A DNA stretch of 64,000 nucleotides from [Eubacterium] siraeum. GTDB taxonomy: Bacteria > Bacillota > Clostridia > Oscillospirales > Ruminococcaceae. The notes beneath the pieces were generated by a model, which worked only from the letters and a program-made list of their open reading frames with translations, had not been told where the DNA came from and ran no database searches. Positions 17,853 to 26,612 of this stretch are shown in pieces. Both the position numbers and the translations under genes were made by a program. The stretch spans positions 2,630,743 through 2,694,742 of the forward strand of contig CP102281.1 in NCBI GenBank assembly GCA_025150425.1. The letters are read 5' to 3'. Each line of letters begins with the position of its first letter. Position 1 is the stretch's first letter.

Positions 17853-19226
17853 ATGGCAAACAGAGAGATCCCGTACAAAATTTATCTTGAAGAAAACGAG
17901 CTTCCCCGTCAGTGGTACAACGTAAGAGCGGATATGAAGAACAAGCCTGCTCCGCTGTTAAACCCTGCAACACATCAGCCCTGTACGCTCGAGGAACTGA
18001 GCCACGTATTCTGTACAGAGCTTGCAAAGCAGGAGCTTGACGATACAACTCCCTACATCGACATTCCCCAGGAGATAATCGACTTCTACAAGATGTACAG
18101 ACCTGCTCCCTTAGTAAGAGCATATTGTCTTGAAAAGGCACTCGGTACACCTGCCAAGATATACTACAAATTCGAGGGCAACAACACAAGCGGTTCACAC
18201 AAGCTGAACAGTGCGATAGCTCAGGCTTATTACGCTAAGAAGCAGGGCTTGAAGGGTGTTACAACAGAAACAGGTGCAGGTCAGTGGGGCACAGCGCTTT
18301 CAATGGCTTGCGCATATCTCGGACTTGACTGCAAGGTATTTATGGTTAAATGCTCATACGAGCAGAAGCCCTTCAGACGTGAGGTTATGAGAACCTACGG
18401 CGCAAACGTTACTCCCTCTCCCTCAATGGAAACAGAGGTAGGAAAGAAGATAAACGCTGAATTCCCCGGCACGACAGGCTCGCTCGGCTGTGCAATTTCC
18501 GAAGCCGTTGAATGTGCAACAACGCACGAGGGCTACAGATATGTTCTCGGCTCGGTGCTGTCGCAGGTACTTCTGCACCAGACGATCATCGGTCTTGAAA
18601 CAAAGACAGCCTGCGAAAAGTACGGCATAAAGCCCGATATGATCATCGGCTGTGCAGGCGGCGGATCTAACCTCGGCGGTCTTATCTCTCCCTTTATGGG
18701 CGAAAAGCTCCGTGGCGAAGCCGACTATGAGTTCATCGCCGTTGAGCCTGCGTCCTGCCCCTCGCTCACCAGAGGCGTTTATGCTTACGACTTCTGCGAC
18801 ACAGGTGCTGTTTGCCCGCTCGCTAAGATGTACACGCTCGGCAGTACGTTCATTCCCTCCGCAAACCACGCAGGCGGTCTGCGCTACCACGGCATGAGCA
18901 GTGTTCTTTCACAGCTCTACCACGACGGATATATCACAGCACGCTCAGTTGAGCAGACAAGCGTATTCGCCGCCGCCGAACAGTTTGCAAGAACAGAGGG
19001 TATCCTCCCCGCTCCCGAGAGCAGCCACGCAATCAGAGTTGCGATAGACGAGGCTATGAAGTGCAAGGAAACCGGCGAAGAAAAAACTATCCTCTTCGGC
19101 CTTACAGGCACAGGCTACTTTGATATGGTCGCATACCAGAAGTTCAACGATCACGAAATGAGCGACTACATTCCCACAGACGAGGAACTTAAAGTCAGCA
19201 TGGATCGTATGCCTAAGGTTGACTGA
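17853..19226 (+). CDS. Tryptophan synthase beta chain, TrpB2 type
   Basis: PLP enzyme that joins indole and serine to make tryptophan. At 457 residues it is longer than TrpB1 (about 400) and has the TrpB2 features: the PLP-lysine motif EGNNTSGSHKLNSA near residue 110-123 and the glycine-rich GCAGGGSNLGG. It stands alone, without trpA or other trp genes, and is controlled by a Trp T-box, which supports a real role in tryptophan supply, perhaps by indole salvage. AGAAAGGAAAA precedes the ATG. Confidence 0.93.
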   Translation: MANREIPYKIYLEENELPRQWYNVRADMKNKPAPLLNPATHQPCTLEELSHVFCTELAKQELDDTTPYIDIPQEIIDFYKMYRPAPLVRAYCLEKALGTPAKIYYKFEGNNTSGSHKLNSAIAQAYYAKKQGLKGVTTETGAGQWGTALSMACAYLGLDCKVFMVKCSYEQKPFRREVMRTYGANVTPSPSMETEVGKKINAEFPGTTGSLGCAISEAVECATTHEGYRYVLGSVLSQVLLHQTIIGLETKTACEKYGIKPDMIIGCAGGGSNLGGLISPFMGEKLRGEADYEFIAVEPASCPSLTRGVYAYDFCDTGAVCPLAKMYTLGSTFIPSANHAGGLRYHGMSSVLSQLYHDGYITARSVEQTSVFAAAEQFARTEGILPAPESSHAIRVAIDEAMKCKETGEEKTILFGLTGTGYFDMVAYQKFNDHEMSDYIPTDEELKVSMDRMPKVD

Positions 19227-19270
19227 GTGTATAATACTATTGTCCTTGATAAAAATTGATATATGAAAAT

Positions 19271-19304
19271 ACCGCCGGGATGTGATGTTCCGGCGGTGTT
19301 TTTT
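19271..19304 (+). terminator. Intrinsic terminator of trpB
   Basis: ACCGCCGG (19271-19278) pairs with CCGGCGGT (19290-19297), followed by G and six Ts. The hairpin and its left flank (ATATGAAAAT) are nearly duplicated at 19539-19576. Confidence 0.85.
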
Positions 19305-19538
19305 ATTTGGTCGGTATTTTAGTCTTTCAGGGCGGTGATTGGGACGACGTATACGCCGTCGGAGCGCTTGTAGGCGGCGTTACGAGAGATTTTAAGTTTT
19401 CAACCCGTGAGATTTCGACTTTTCAACCCGTGAGATTTCGTGTTTTCATTACGAGAGTTTTTGTTTTTGCGATAAAAGCTGACTTTATATCAGTATGTCA
19501 CGAAACGAGCGACTGCATTCCGGCGGATTGGGAGATGA
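19305..19538. repeat. Insert between duplicated terminators with degenerate 23-bp repeats and a peptide remnant
   Basis: On the minus strand, units of about 23 bp around AAATCTCACGGGTTGAAAA occur twice in perfect tandem with two more degenerate units beside them. They run into a short open stretch encoding RNAAYKRSDGVYVVPITALKD before a stop at about 19319. The peptide looks like the end of a real protein, but stop codons just upstream show it is not an intact gene. The plus-strand open frame here has no ribosome binding site and I do not call it. Confidence 0.55.
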
Positions 19539-19544
19539 TATGAA

Positions 19545-19576
19545 AATACCGCCGGGGGTGATATTCCGGCGGTATT
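19545..19576 (-). terminator. Intrinsic terminator of the DUF4143 ATPase gene
   Basis: AATACCGCCGG/CCGGCGGTATT hairpin downstream of the minus-strand stop at 19597. The sequence is almost the same as the trpB terminator on the other side of the insert. Confidence 0.7.
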
Positions 19577-19596
19577 GTTTATATAAGTTCAAACGC

Positions 19597-20850
19597 TCAC
19601 ATATCGAGGCTGTTGCTGTTCAGTAAAAAATCATACACACTTATAACAAGTATGCCGTCCTCGGTATAAGTCGGAGCGGGTAAATCCTTGACTACAATTA
19701 TCTTCTTGAAAGAGTCGTCAATTCTCAAAAGCGAGTTCGATTCCTGTTCCATCTTTTCTCTGTCGGGTATCGAAAAAGCCGATTGAATATAATAACGTTT
19801 TGAGCCTTTATTGCAGACAAAATCAACCTCAAGCTGCTTTCTGACAGATTTTCCGTCATTGTCTTTCCCGGTTGCTGTGATTATTCCGACATCTACATTG
19901 AAATTTCTTGCGATAAGCTCATTGTATATTATGTTCTCCATCGTATGATTTTCTTCTAACTGGCGGAAATTGATGCAGGCGTTGCGAATACCCACATCAC
20001 TGAAATAATATTTCTGAGGAGTATCTATATACTTTTTTCCTTTTATATCGTATCGAGTGGCACGACTGACGACATAAGCATCGCAGAGATAGTCAAGATA
20101 GCTTTTTATTGTGTTTGAGCTGATAACCTTATTCTTTTTGCTTTTAAACGTATCGGTGAGCTTTTTGGGGTTTGTCAGCGACCCTATAGCTGAAGCAAGG
20201 ATATTTATTAGTTCTTCAAATTCATCTCTATGCTTTACACTGTGTCTGCTGATAATATCATTTATATACGTTTCCTGAAAAAGCGATTTGAGTAATTCAA
20301 TTTTCTGTTCGGCAGTCCGCAGTAATACTACAGGCGGAAGACCACCGTATAATACATACTCGTTCCAACCGTCATACTTATTGCCGTCATACACTGACAT
20401 AAATTCGGCAAACGAAAGCGGCTGTATATGAAGCTCGTCACCACGACCACGGAACTCGGTTATAATATCCTTCGATAAAAATCGTGCATTGCTACCCGTT
20501 ACATAAACATCAACGTTCTTCATACGCATAAATCCGTTAAGCACAGATTCAAATTCGCCTAAAAGCTGTACCTCATCGAGCAGTATATAATACATACCGT
20601 CATCGGCAATCTGCTCCTTGACATACGGATACAGTATTTCAGGATCACGGTATTTCTTGTTCTCAAAGCTGTCAAACGGTATTTCAACGATATGATCATC
20701 AGCAACACCGCTTTCAGTCAGATGATTTTTGAAAAGCGTAAACAGAAGATAGGATTTTCCGCATCTGCGGATTCCTGTGATTACTTTTATAAGACCGTTA
20801 TGTTTTTTGGTTATCAGTTTGTTCAGATAATAATCCCGTTTTATTTCCAT
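19597..20850 (-). CDS. AAA+ ATP-binding protein with DUF4143 domain
   Basis: A 417-residue protein. The N-terminal AAA domain has Walker A GIRRCGKSYLLFTLF near residue 26-40, Walker B YYILLDEVQLLGEFE and the sensor-like VYVTGSNARFLS. The C-terminal DUF4143 part (from about residue 215) contains a nuclease-like ELEVDFVCNKGSKRYYIQSA stretch (D/E-x-K-like). Such proteins are common, often horizontally moved, and their role is not established. Base composition is AT-richer than the neighbours. The promoter is bracketed by two 40-bp repeats. Confidence 0.88.
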   Translation of the reverse strand: MEIKRDYYLNKLITKKHNGLIKVITGIRRCGKSYLLFTLFKNHLTESGVADDHIVEIPFDSFENKKYRDPEILYPYVKEQIADDGMYYILLDEVQLLGEFESVLNGFMRMKNVDVYVTGSNARFLSKDIITEFRGRGDELHIQPLSFAEFMSVYDGNKYDGWNEYVLYGGLPPVVLLRTAEQKIELLKSLFQETYINDIISRHSVKHRDEFEELINILASAIGSLTNPKKLTDTFKSKKNKVISSNTIKSYLDYLCDAYVVSRATRYDIKGKKYIDTPQKYYFSDVGIRNACINFRQLEENHTMENIIYNELIARNFNVDVGIITATGKDNDGKSVRKQLEVDFVCNKGSKRYYIQSAFSIPDREKMEQESNSLLRIDDSFKKIIVVKDLPAPTYTEDGILVISVYDFLLNSNSLDM

Positions 20851-20873
20851 ACAAATTGTCCTCCTGTCTTTTC

Positions 20874-20913
20874 TATTGAATATTTTTGCAACTTTTGCAG
20901 TAAATTTTCAATA
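20874..20913. repeat. 40-bp repeat, promoter-proximal copy (between promoter and start codon)
   Basis: Begins TATTGAATATTTTTGCAAC and ends AAATTTTCAATA; the outer TATTGAA/TTCAATA arms are inverted. It lies between the -10 box and the ribosome binding site of the DUF4143 ATPase gene and matches the copy at 20959-20998 with only a few differences. Confidence 0.85.
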
Positions 20914-20923
20914 CTTTGATTAT

Positions 20924-20953
20924 ATTATAACCTCTTAGACGACATTTAGTCAA
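20924..20953 (-). promoter_or_regulatory. Sigma-A promoter of the DUF4143 ATPase gene
   Basis: On the minus strand TTGACT (20953-20948), 18-bp spacer, TATAAT (20929-20924). It lies exactly between the two 40-bp repeats. Confidence 0.8.
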
Positions 20954-20958
20954 TATCT

Positions 20959-20998
20959 TATTGAATTTTTTTGCAACTTCAGCACTAAATTTTCAATA
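20959..20998. repeat. 40-bp repeat, upstream copy
   Basis: Same length and orientation as 20874-20913, with the same TATTGAA start and TTCAATA end; it stops a few bases upstream of the -35 box. Confidence 0.85.
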
Positions 20999-21047
20999 GA
21001 AAGCAACACCGCCGGGAATCACCGCAAATGCTCTGCGGCGGTCTTTC

Positions 21048-22355
21048 TTATTCTTCCGTGCCTATCTGCGCCGTACTATCCTCGCCAACGCTCATAAGCT
21101 GCTTGTTTATCGCTCTGGTTCTTACTCCGACAAGCGTTTCAAGATCGCTGTCGACCTGCTGTAAATGCTTCTTAGTCTTTGTCAGCACATCTTCAAAAGT
21201 TTCAAATTCTTTCTTTACACTGCTCAGTATCTTCCATACCTCACTGCCTCGCTTCTGTACGGCAAGAGTACGGAAGCCCATATACAGCGAGTTCAGCAAT
21301 GCGGACATTGTGGTAGGGCCTGCTATGCTCACCCCGTAGTTACGCTGTAGCTCCTCCACCAGCCCGAGCTTTACGACCTCGGCATACAGTCCCTCGAACG
21401 GCAGGAACATTACCGCAAAGTTGGTCGTGTACGGAGGACAGATATATTTATCGTGAATATCCTTCGCACATTTCTTTATCGCTACAACAAGCGCCTTTGA
21501 CGCTTCTTCGATCATTACCTTATCTCCGCTGTCATAAGCGTTGCAAAGGGCTGTGTAGGTGTCGCCGGGGAATTTTGAGTCAATCGGAAGATACACCGTG
21601 TCATCATTCTTGCCCGGCAGCTTTACCGCAAACTCAACGTGATTACGGCTGTCGGGAGCTACAGCGACCTCGGTATCATACTGTTCGGGAGCGAGAATAT
21701 CCGCAAGAATCGCTCCCAGCTGCATCTCTCCGAGTATACCTCTGTTCTTTACGTTGGACAGGACTTTTTTAAGGTCGCCTACCCCTGCGGCAAGGCTCTG
21801 CATTTCGCCCAGTCCGCTGTACACCTTGTTAAGCTGTTCGCTGACGGTCGCAAATGAACGGCTTATCTTATCATCAAGCGTGGTCTGTAGCTTTTCTCCT
21901 ACCATTCCACGCATTTCTTCAAGCTGATTTTTGGTATTCGCATTTATGTTTCCAAGCTGTACCGCCATTTCGTTACGCATATTCTGCATATCGGCGGCAT
22001 TCCTCTGCTCAATGCTCTGAAGACGCTGTTCAAACTGCGACAGCAGTCTTGCTGTTCCGTCGGAGTTCAGCTTTTGTGTGTCGGTAAGCGTGTTTCCGAG
22101 ATTTGTCACAAGGTTCACAAGCTCGGTTCTTAACACCGATTCGCCGCTTACACGGTTTGCCTGCGCCGTATCGAATTTTGCCGAAAGCTGTGCGGTACGC
22201 TCTGCAAGCATTTCAAGCTGTTTTGCGGTCTGCTCGTCCGTTATCTTGTTCACGCCGATATTTTCGGCAAGCCTCTTCTGCGTAAGAAGCGTTATTACCG
22301 ATATTATCACCGACACTACGCACGCAACAAGCGTTATTATAATAAGTATTTCCAT
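21048..22355 (-). CDS. rmuC: DNA recombination protein RmuC homologue
   Basis: A 435-residue protein with an N-terminal membrane segment (residues about 5-25), a long coiled coil to about residue 170, and the RmuC domain (GILGEMQLGAILADILAPEQY, then LPIDSKFPGDTY, which contains the PD-like nuclease core, and FLPFEGLYAEVV). RmuC limits inversions at short repeats, probably as a nuclease. That is of interest in a genome with so many inverted repeats. It is monocistronic. Confidence 0.92.
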   Translation of the reverse strand: MEILIIITLVACVVSVIISVITLLTQKRLAENIGVNKITDEQTAKQLEMLAERTAQLSAKFDTAQANRVSGESVLRTELVNLVTNLGNTLTDTQKLNSDGTARLLSQFEQRLQSIEQRNAADMQNMRNEMAVQLGNINANTKNQLEEMRGMVGEKLQTTLDDKISRSFATVSEQLNKVYSGLGEMQSLAAGVGDLKKVLSNVKNRGILGEMQLGAILADILAPEQYDTEVAVAPDSRNHVEFAVKLPGKNDDTVYLPIDSKFPGDTYTALCNAYDSGDKVMIEEASKALVVAIKKCAKDIHDKYICPPYTTNFAVMFLPFEGLYAEVVKLGLVEELQRNYGVSIAGPTTMSALLNSLYMGFRTLAVQKRGSEVWKILSSVKKEFETFEDVLTKTKKHLQQVDSDLETLVGVRTRAINKQLMSVGEDSTAQIGTEE

Positions 22356-22454
22356 ATTCCTTGCTCCTTTTAAAGTAATCTAATGATATTATAGTAGATT
22401 TTTCGCCTTAGGTCAATGCTTTAAAAGCAAGCTGTACGGTTTATAGGACAGAAA

Positions 22455-22478
22455 AACGGTCACCCGAAGATGACCGTT
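22455..22478 (-). terminator. Hairpin downstream of the chemoreceptor gene
   Basis: AACGGTCA/TGACCGTT with an 8-nt loop; on the minus strand the stem is followed by TTTTTC, consistent with termination of the chemoreceptor transcript. Confidence 0.7.
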
Positions 22479-22527
22479 CAGTAAGCGATATTCTATTCAG
22501 CTTGCAGAAAAAGTCCGCTCATAAGAC

Positions 22528-24441
22528 TCAGACGTGCAGCTTCTCGACCTGCTCGTTAAGCAGTCTTGCCTGTGCGGAAAGCTCCTCGCAGGAAGCGGCT
22601 GTTTCTTCTGCTGTTGCGGAATTTGTCGCAATGACACGGGAAATCTGATCTATTCCTGCGGTCACCTGACGAACAGCATTCGCCTGTTCTTCTGCGGCAA
22701 CAGAAATATCCGCAACGAGCTTTGCGCTTTCCTGAGAAAGCTCCGTTACCTGACGAAGCGTTTCTGCGGTCTGCTTTGCTATATCCGAGCCGTTATCCAC
22801 TGCCTCTATGGTAGAGGCTATCAGATTACGGGTGCTGTTTGCAAATTCTGCCGACTTGGACGCAAGATTCCGTACCTCGTCCGCTACGACCGCAAATCCC
22901 TTGCCTGCCTCGCCTGCCCTGGCGGCCTCGATAGCCGCATTGAGTGCGAGTATGTTGGTCTGGAATGCAATATCCTCAATGGACGTGATAACCTGCGAGA
23001 TAGCCTCGGATTGCTTCTGTATCTTATCCATAGCTTCAAGCAGACGCTCCATATCCTCACTCTGATGCATCATCTGCTGTGCACAGTTGTCGGAAAGTCC
23101 GCTTGCCCTGCCGGAATTCTCCGCAGTTTTGCTGATATGGTCGGATATTCCCGAAATTGTCGAAGACAGTTTATCTACCGCAGTTGCCTGATTTGTTGTA
23201 CCCTCTGCCAGTATCTGCGAACCGTCAGCCATCTGCTGTGAGCCTGCCGTAACATTGCTTGCAGAAGAATTCATACTGAGAATAACGTTGCTCAGCGTTT
23301 CCTTTATACTGCGGAACGAGCGGTTTATCTCCTCAAAGCTGCCGACATATTCCATTGAAGGCTGTGCAGAAAAGTCGCCTGTACCCATCTGTGACAACAC
23401 TCGTGAAATATCGTCAACATAGCTGCTCAGCGTGTGCTTTGCTTCAGTAAGATTTTCGGCAATATCACCCATTTCATCGCCGCTGAATCTGAAAGCGGAA
23501 TCCGGAGCGTTAAGCTTGCCTGAGCGGAGCTGTCCGCAGATATTTACGACTTCCGCTACAGGCTTACGCACCAGCTTCTTCATTACTCTGAACAACAGCA
23601 CCGCTATACCGCTGCATACAATAATAAGCACTCCCAGCGAAACCAGTATAGACTTTATCAGCTCTCCGTCCGCCTCGGCTGTGGTATAGCCTGCAAAATA
23701 AGCACCTACCACCTCGCCGCTGTAATCGACCATCGGCGTATAGTTGACATAATAGTTCGTACCGCCGATAACCGTTTTTCCGATATATATATTATTGCCC
23801 TGTACCTGCTGCCAGATACCGCCGTCCATCTGAGTTCCTATGTTTCGTTCACCGGAGGAATTTATCAGCGTAGTATTGTAACGTGTGTCGCCGCAGAACA
23901 GCGTAAGCTCTGCACCGGTCTTTGCCTTGACGGAATCGACATATTCCGAGCCGTTCAGATCTATGCAGACAACCAGTGCGCCGTTCTCTACCTTAAGCCC
24001 GTATACCGTATACAGCTTATCGCCGTCAGCCATAATGCCCTTTATTTCACCGTTCGTAATGCGCTCTACAGCGCTTTTGCCGAGCGGAAAGCCCTCACTG
24101 CTCCATGCCACAGCCCCGCCGTTTATATAAGCCGCATAGCTGTTGGCATTAGGCTTGTTGGTAGTCCAGAAGCTGTCATAGTCCGTATTGCTTGTCTGAC
24201 TGTCAGAGCTTGCAACGAACAGCTCAGCCACGTCGCCCATTTCGTCTATGTCGCCCTCGACCTCAGCGGCAAGTACGTTTATACCTGTTGCCGTTTCGTC
24301 CTCCTGTATGGTTCTGACAAATGACATAAACACGATTATCGTGACAAGCGCCATGGATATTGCGGCCATAACGGCGGCAATACACGAAATAACCGTTATT
24401 TTTGTTCCGATTCTCATTGATCTTTTCACTGTAAAAAGCAT
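22528..24441 (-). CDS. Methyl-accepting chemotaxis protein
   Basis: Transmembrane chemoreceptor of 637 residues: N-terminal TM (about 15-40), an extracellular Cache-like sensor domain (about 45-265), a second TM (about 268-290), a HAMP domain, and a cytoplasmic signalling helix bundle. The bundle has the conserved hairpin tip [18 protein letters not shown]. Its presence fits the flagellar operon in the window. The ATG at 24441 directly abuts GAAAGG, so the GTG at 24429 may be the true start. It lies 50 bp downstream of the SGNH lipoprotein gene. Confidence 0.93.
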   Translation of the reverse strand: MLFTVKRSMRIGTKITVISCIAAVMAAISMALVTIIVFMSFVRTIQEDETATGINVLAAEVEGDIDEMGDVAELFVASSDSQTSNTDYDSFWTTNKPNANSYAAYINGGAVAWSSEGFPLGKSAVERITNGEIKGIMADGDKLYTVYGLKVENGALVVCIDLNGSEYVDSVKAKTGAELTLFCGDTRYNTTLINSSGERNIGTQMDGGIWQQVQGNNIYIGKTVIGGTNYYVNYTPMVDYSGEVVGAYFAGYTTAEADGELIKSILVSLGVLIIVCSGIAVLLFRVMKKLVRKPVAEVVNICGQLRSGKLNAPDSAFRFSGDEMGDIAENLTEAKHTLSSYVDDISRVLSQMGTGDFSAQPSMEYVGSFEEINRSFRSIKETLSNVILSMNSSASNVTAGSQQMADGSQILAEGTTNQATAVDKLSSTISGISDHISKTAENSGRASGLSDNCAQQMMHQSEDMERLLEAMDKIQKQSEAISQVITSIEDIAFQTNILALNAAIEAARAGEAGKGFAVVADEVRNLASKSAEFANSTRNLIASTIEAVDNGSDIAKQTAETLRQVTELSQESAKLVADISVAAEEQANAVRQVTAGIDQISRVIATNSATAEETAASCEELSAQARLLNEQVEKLHV

Positions 24442-24491
24442 CCTTTCATATATAATATTAGCCCTGCGTAAGTCCGCAGACCGTACTTATA

Positions 24492-25820
24492 TCACGCAAC
24501 ACCGAAGCCGAGAATTTCGACATATGTCATCTTATCCTCGCCGTTCTGTGTAACAGGCTTTATGCTGACCTTATGCGCTCCCTCCGCACCTGAATATGCA
24601 AGAGTTGCAACGGGATTGTTCCAGCCGTCGCTTGCGCTTGTGGCTATAGTCGTATACTTCTCGCCGTCAACGGTAAATTCAAGGGAGCCGTAGACCTTGC
24701 TGTTTGCACACTTATAGACAAGCATAAGATTCTTACCCGTGAATTCAAATTCCATAGGCTCACATTCTGACGGTTTGCCCTTGTAGCTCCAGCCGTCAGG
24801 GAAGCTCGTCAGTGTTTCCTTTTCAGTGTCAAACGTACCTGTCGACGATATTTTCAGCTTGTCGGAAGAATGAGTTCTGTCGATGAATGTCATATCAGCA
24901 AATCTGTCGGAATATACCCATGTATCCGGCAGGGGAGAGATCGTTACATCTCCCATTGTCTTTATCTTCTCGGTCGCCTTGTCAAACATATTCATAATAA
25001 GGTCGGCTGTCATCTTGTGACCCCACTCGTTCGGGTGGGATTCGTCGTCGGAATAATCCTCCCACTTCATTCTGCCCGTTTCAAACTCGTGGGAAAGTAC
25101 GTTGTTCAGCGACACCATAGGCAGACCGTAAGCCTTTCCGACCTGTGACATATATTCCTCGCAGGTGTGTCCGCTCTTTATAACGGTGAAATACAGCGCA
25201 ACGGCAGGCTGATTTTCCTGCGAGAGAATTTTTCTTACCATTGCGTCATAGCTGTCCTTGTATATCTGATCGTTTCCGTCATTTACCGCAAACTCAACAA
25301 ACACCATATCCGGCTTATGATCAAGCACATCACGCTGAAGACGGATGTTTCCGAGTACGCTCGGCGTTCCGCTGAGTCCTGCGTTTACATAGTTTATCTT
25401 TGTATCGGGATATTTTTCGCAAAGGCGGTCATACGTCAGCTTTGCCCAGCACTTTTCAGGTCCTGCCGTAAGACCCTCGGTGATGCTTCCGCCGATGAAG
25501 GCTATAGTTACCTCCTGCTTGCTTTCGAGCTTTCCGATAAACTTCGACATTCTTTCAAGGTTTCCGAGATCCATAAGCGACCTTTCGACCATATTGTCAT
25601 ATATCTGCTCCTCGGTGAGCTTGCTTTCATCTATGCTGCTTGTTTCAGATGATGTATCCGAACTGCTGCCGGTCGATTCCGATACAGATGATGTTGTCTG
25701 TGTATCGGACGAGCTGTCCGATGATACGGCAGAACCGCCGCTTGCGCTGTTATCCGCACAGCCTGCAAGCATTGACGCACACAGCACCGCACACAGTGTT
25801 ATCTTGATTTTTTTATTCAT
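24492..25820 (-). CDS. SGNH/GDSL-family hydrolase lipoprotein
   Basis: A 442-residue secreted lipoprotein. It has a signal peptide with lipobox LAGC near residue 18-21, a Ser/Thr-rich linker to about residue 65, then an SGNH hydrolase domain: the nucleophile Ser in FIGGSITEG, Gly in NAGLSGTPS, Asn in EFAVNDG, and Asp/His in DDESHPNEWGH. A C-terminal beta-rich domain (about 300-442) may bind carbohydrate. It probably deacetylates polysaccharide, but the substrate is not known. Confidence 0.88.
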   Translation of the reverse strand: MNKKIKITLCAVLCASMLAGCADNSASGGSAVSSDSSSDTQTTSSVSESTGSSSDTSSETSSIDESKLTEEQIYDNMVERSLMDLGNLERMSKFIGKLESKQEVTIAFIGGSITEGLTAGPEKCWAKLTYDRLCEKYPDTKINYVNAGLSGTPSVLGNIRLQRDVLDHKPDMVFVEFAVNDGNDQIYKDSYDAMVRKILSQENQPAVALYFTVIKSGHTCEEYMSQVGKAYGLPMVSLNNVLSHEFETGRMKWEDYSDDESHPNEWGHKMTADLIMNMFDKATEKIKTMGDVTISPLPDTWVYSDRFADMTFIDRTHSSDKLKISSTGTFDTEKETLTSFPDGWSYKGKPSECEPMEFEFTGKNLMLVYKCANSKVYGSLEFTVDGEKYTTIATSASDGWNNPVATLAYSGAEGAHKVSIKPVTQNGEDKMTYVEILGFGVA

Positions 25821-25985
25821 ATTTACCTCCGTCAGAAAAGTGTGTTTATACCATTATACAATAATCCCGACCGGTAATCAACAGTTTTTCACCAAACGAG
25901 CAATTTCACCAAAATCCGACTGTAATAATATACTATATAAACCGACCGCCTTACAAACGGTCAGTTGCTGTATAATTCCGTGCAG

Positions 25986-26003
25986 ACGGTTAAAAATAAC
26001 CGT
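25986..26003. promoter_or_regulatory. Inverted repeat upstream of mazF
   Basis: ACGGTTA-AAAA-TAACCGT, a 7-bp perfect inverted repeat about 50 bp before the mazF start, next to a second arm pair GACCG/CGGTC. It could be an autoregulatory operator or a small hairpin. Confidence 0.4.
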
Positions 26004-26054
26004 GTACATCAGATACGTTCAAAGCATCGCATACGAACAGAAAGGAAGAAAACC

Positions 26055-26408
26055 ATGTTTGTAAAAAGAGGAGAGATATACTACGCAGATCTTAGCCCCG
26101 TGGTCGGAAGTGAGCAGGGTGGTATGCGTCCCGTACTTATAGTCCAGAACGATGTCGGAAACCGCCACAGCCCTACCGTTATCGCCGCCGCAATAACAAG
26201 TCAGAAGGATAAATCACGGCTTCCGACCCACATTTCGATAAATGCCGACCGTTGCGGTCTTGCGAAGGATTCGATAGTCCTGCTCGAACAGGTAAGAACG
26301 CTTGATAAGCAAAGACTCAAGGAACGTATGGGCGAGCTTGACGAGGGAGCAATGAACAAGGTCGATAATGCGCTGTCGGTCAGCTTCGGGCTTTCGGGAA
26401 ACAATTAA
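26055..26408 (+). CDS. mazF: MazF/PemK-family endoribonuclease toxin
   Basis: Sequence-specific mRNA interferase of 117 residues, the NdoA/MazF length. It begins with the family motif VKRGEIYYADLSPVVGSEQ, then GGMRPVLIVQND, and has the later TSQKDKSRLPTH. The ATG at 26055 follows AAAGGAAG; the frame extends upstream without a better start. Usually the antitoxin gene precedes it. Here the 234 bp upstream contain no gene of the right type, so it appears to be an orphan. Confidence 0.9.
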   Translation: MFVKRGEIYYADLSPVVGSEQGGMRPVLIVQNDVGNRHSPTVIAAAITSQKDKSRLPTHISINADRCGLAKDSIVLLEQVRTLDKQRLKERMGELDEGAMNKVDNALSVSFGLSGNN

Positions 26409-26612
26409 AGAATATTACCTTAACATTATGTAACGCCGTTACACAGCATCTCATATTTCGGACTATGTAAAGGTTATCATTAACAGCCGCTTTAGCTAAA
26501 GCTACAAAATTCAAGCCGTTTTCGGTTTTCCGGTTGTAAAATTGTCGTTATAATGGTACAATAATCACCGGAAATCTTGCGGTAATGCAAAAGACGAAAC
26601 GGAGAAAAGATA

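Noticed and set aside
19390..19450. Possible CRISPR-like array of 23-bp repeats
   Set aside because: The units are directly adjacent without spacers, degenerate outside two copies, and no cas genes are present.
19307..19543. 78-codon plus-strand open frame after trpB
   Set aside because: Starts within the terminator tail, has no ribosome site, and covers repeat sequence that makes better sense on the minus strand.
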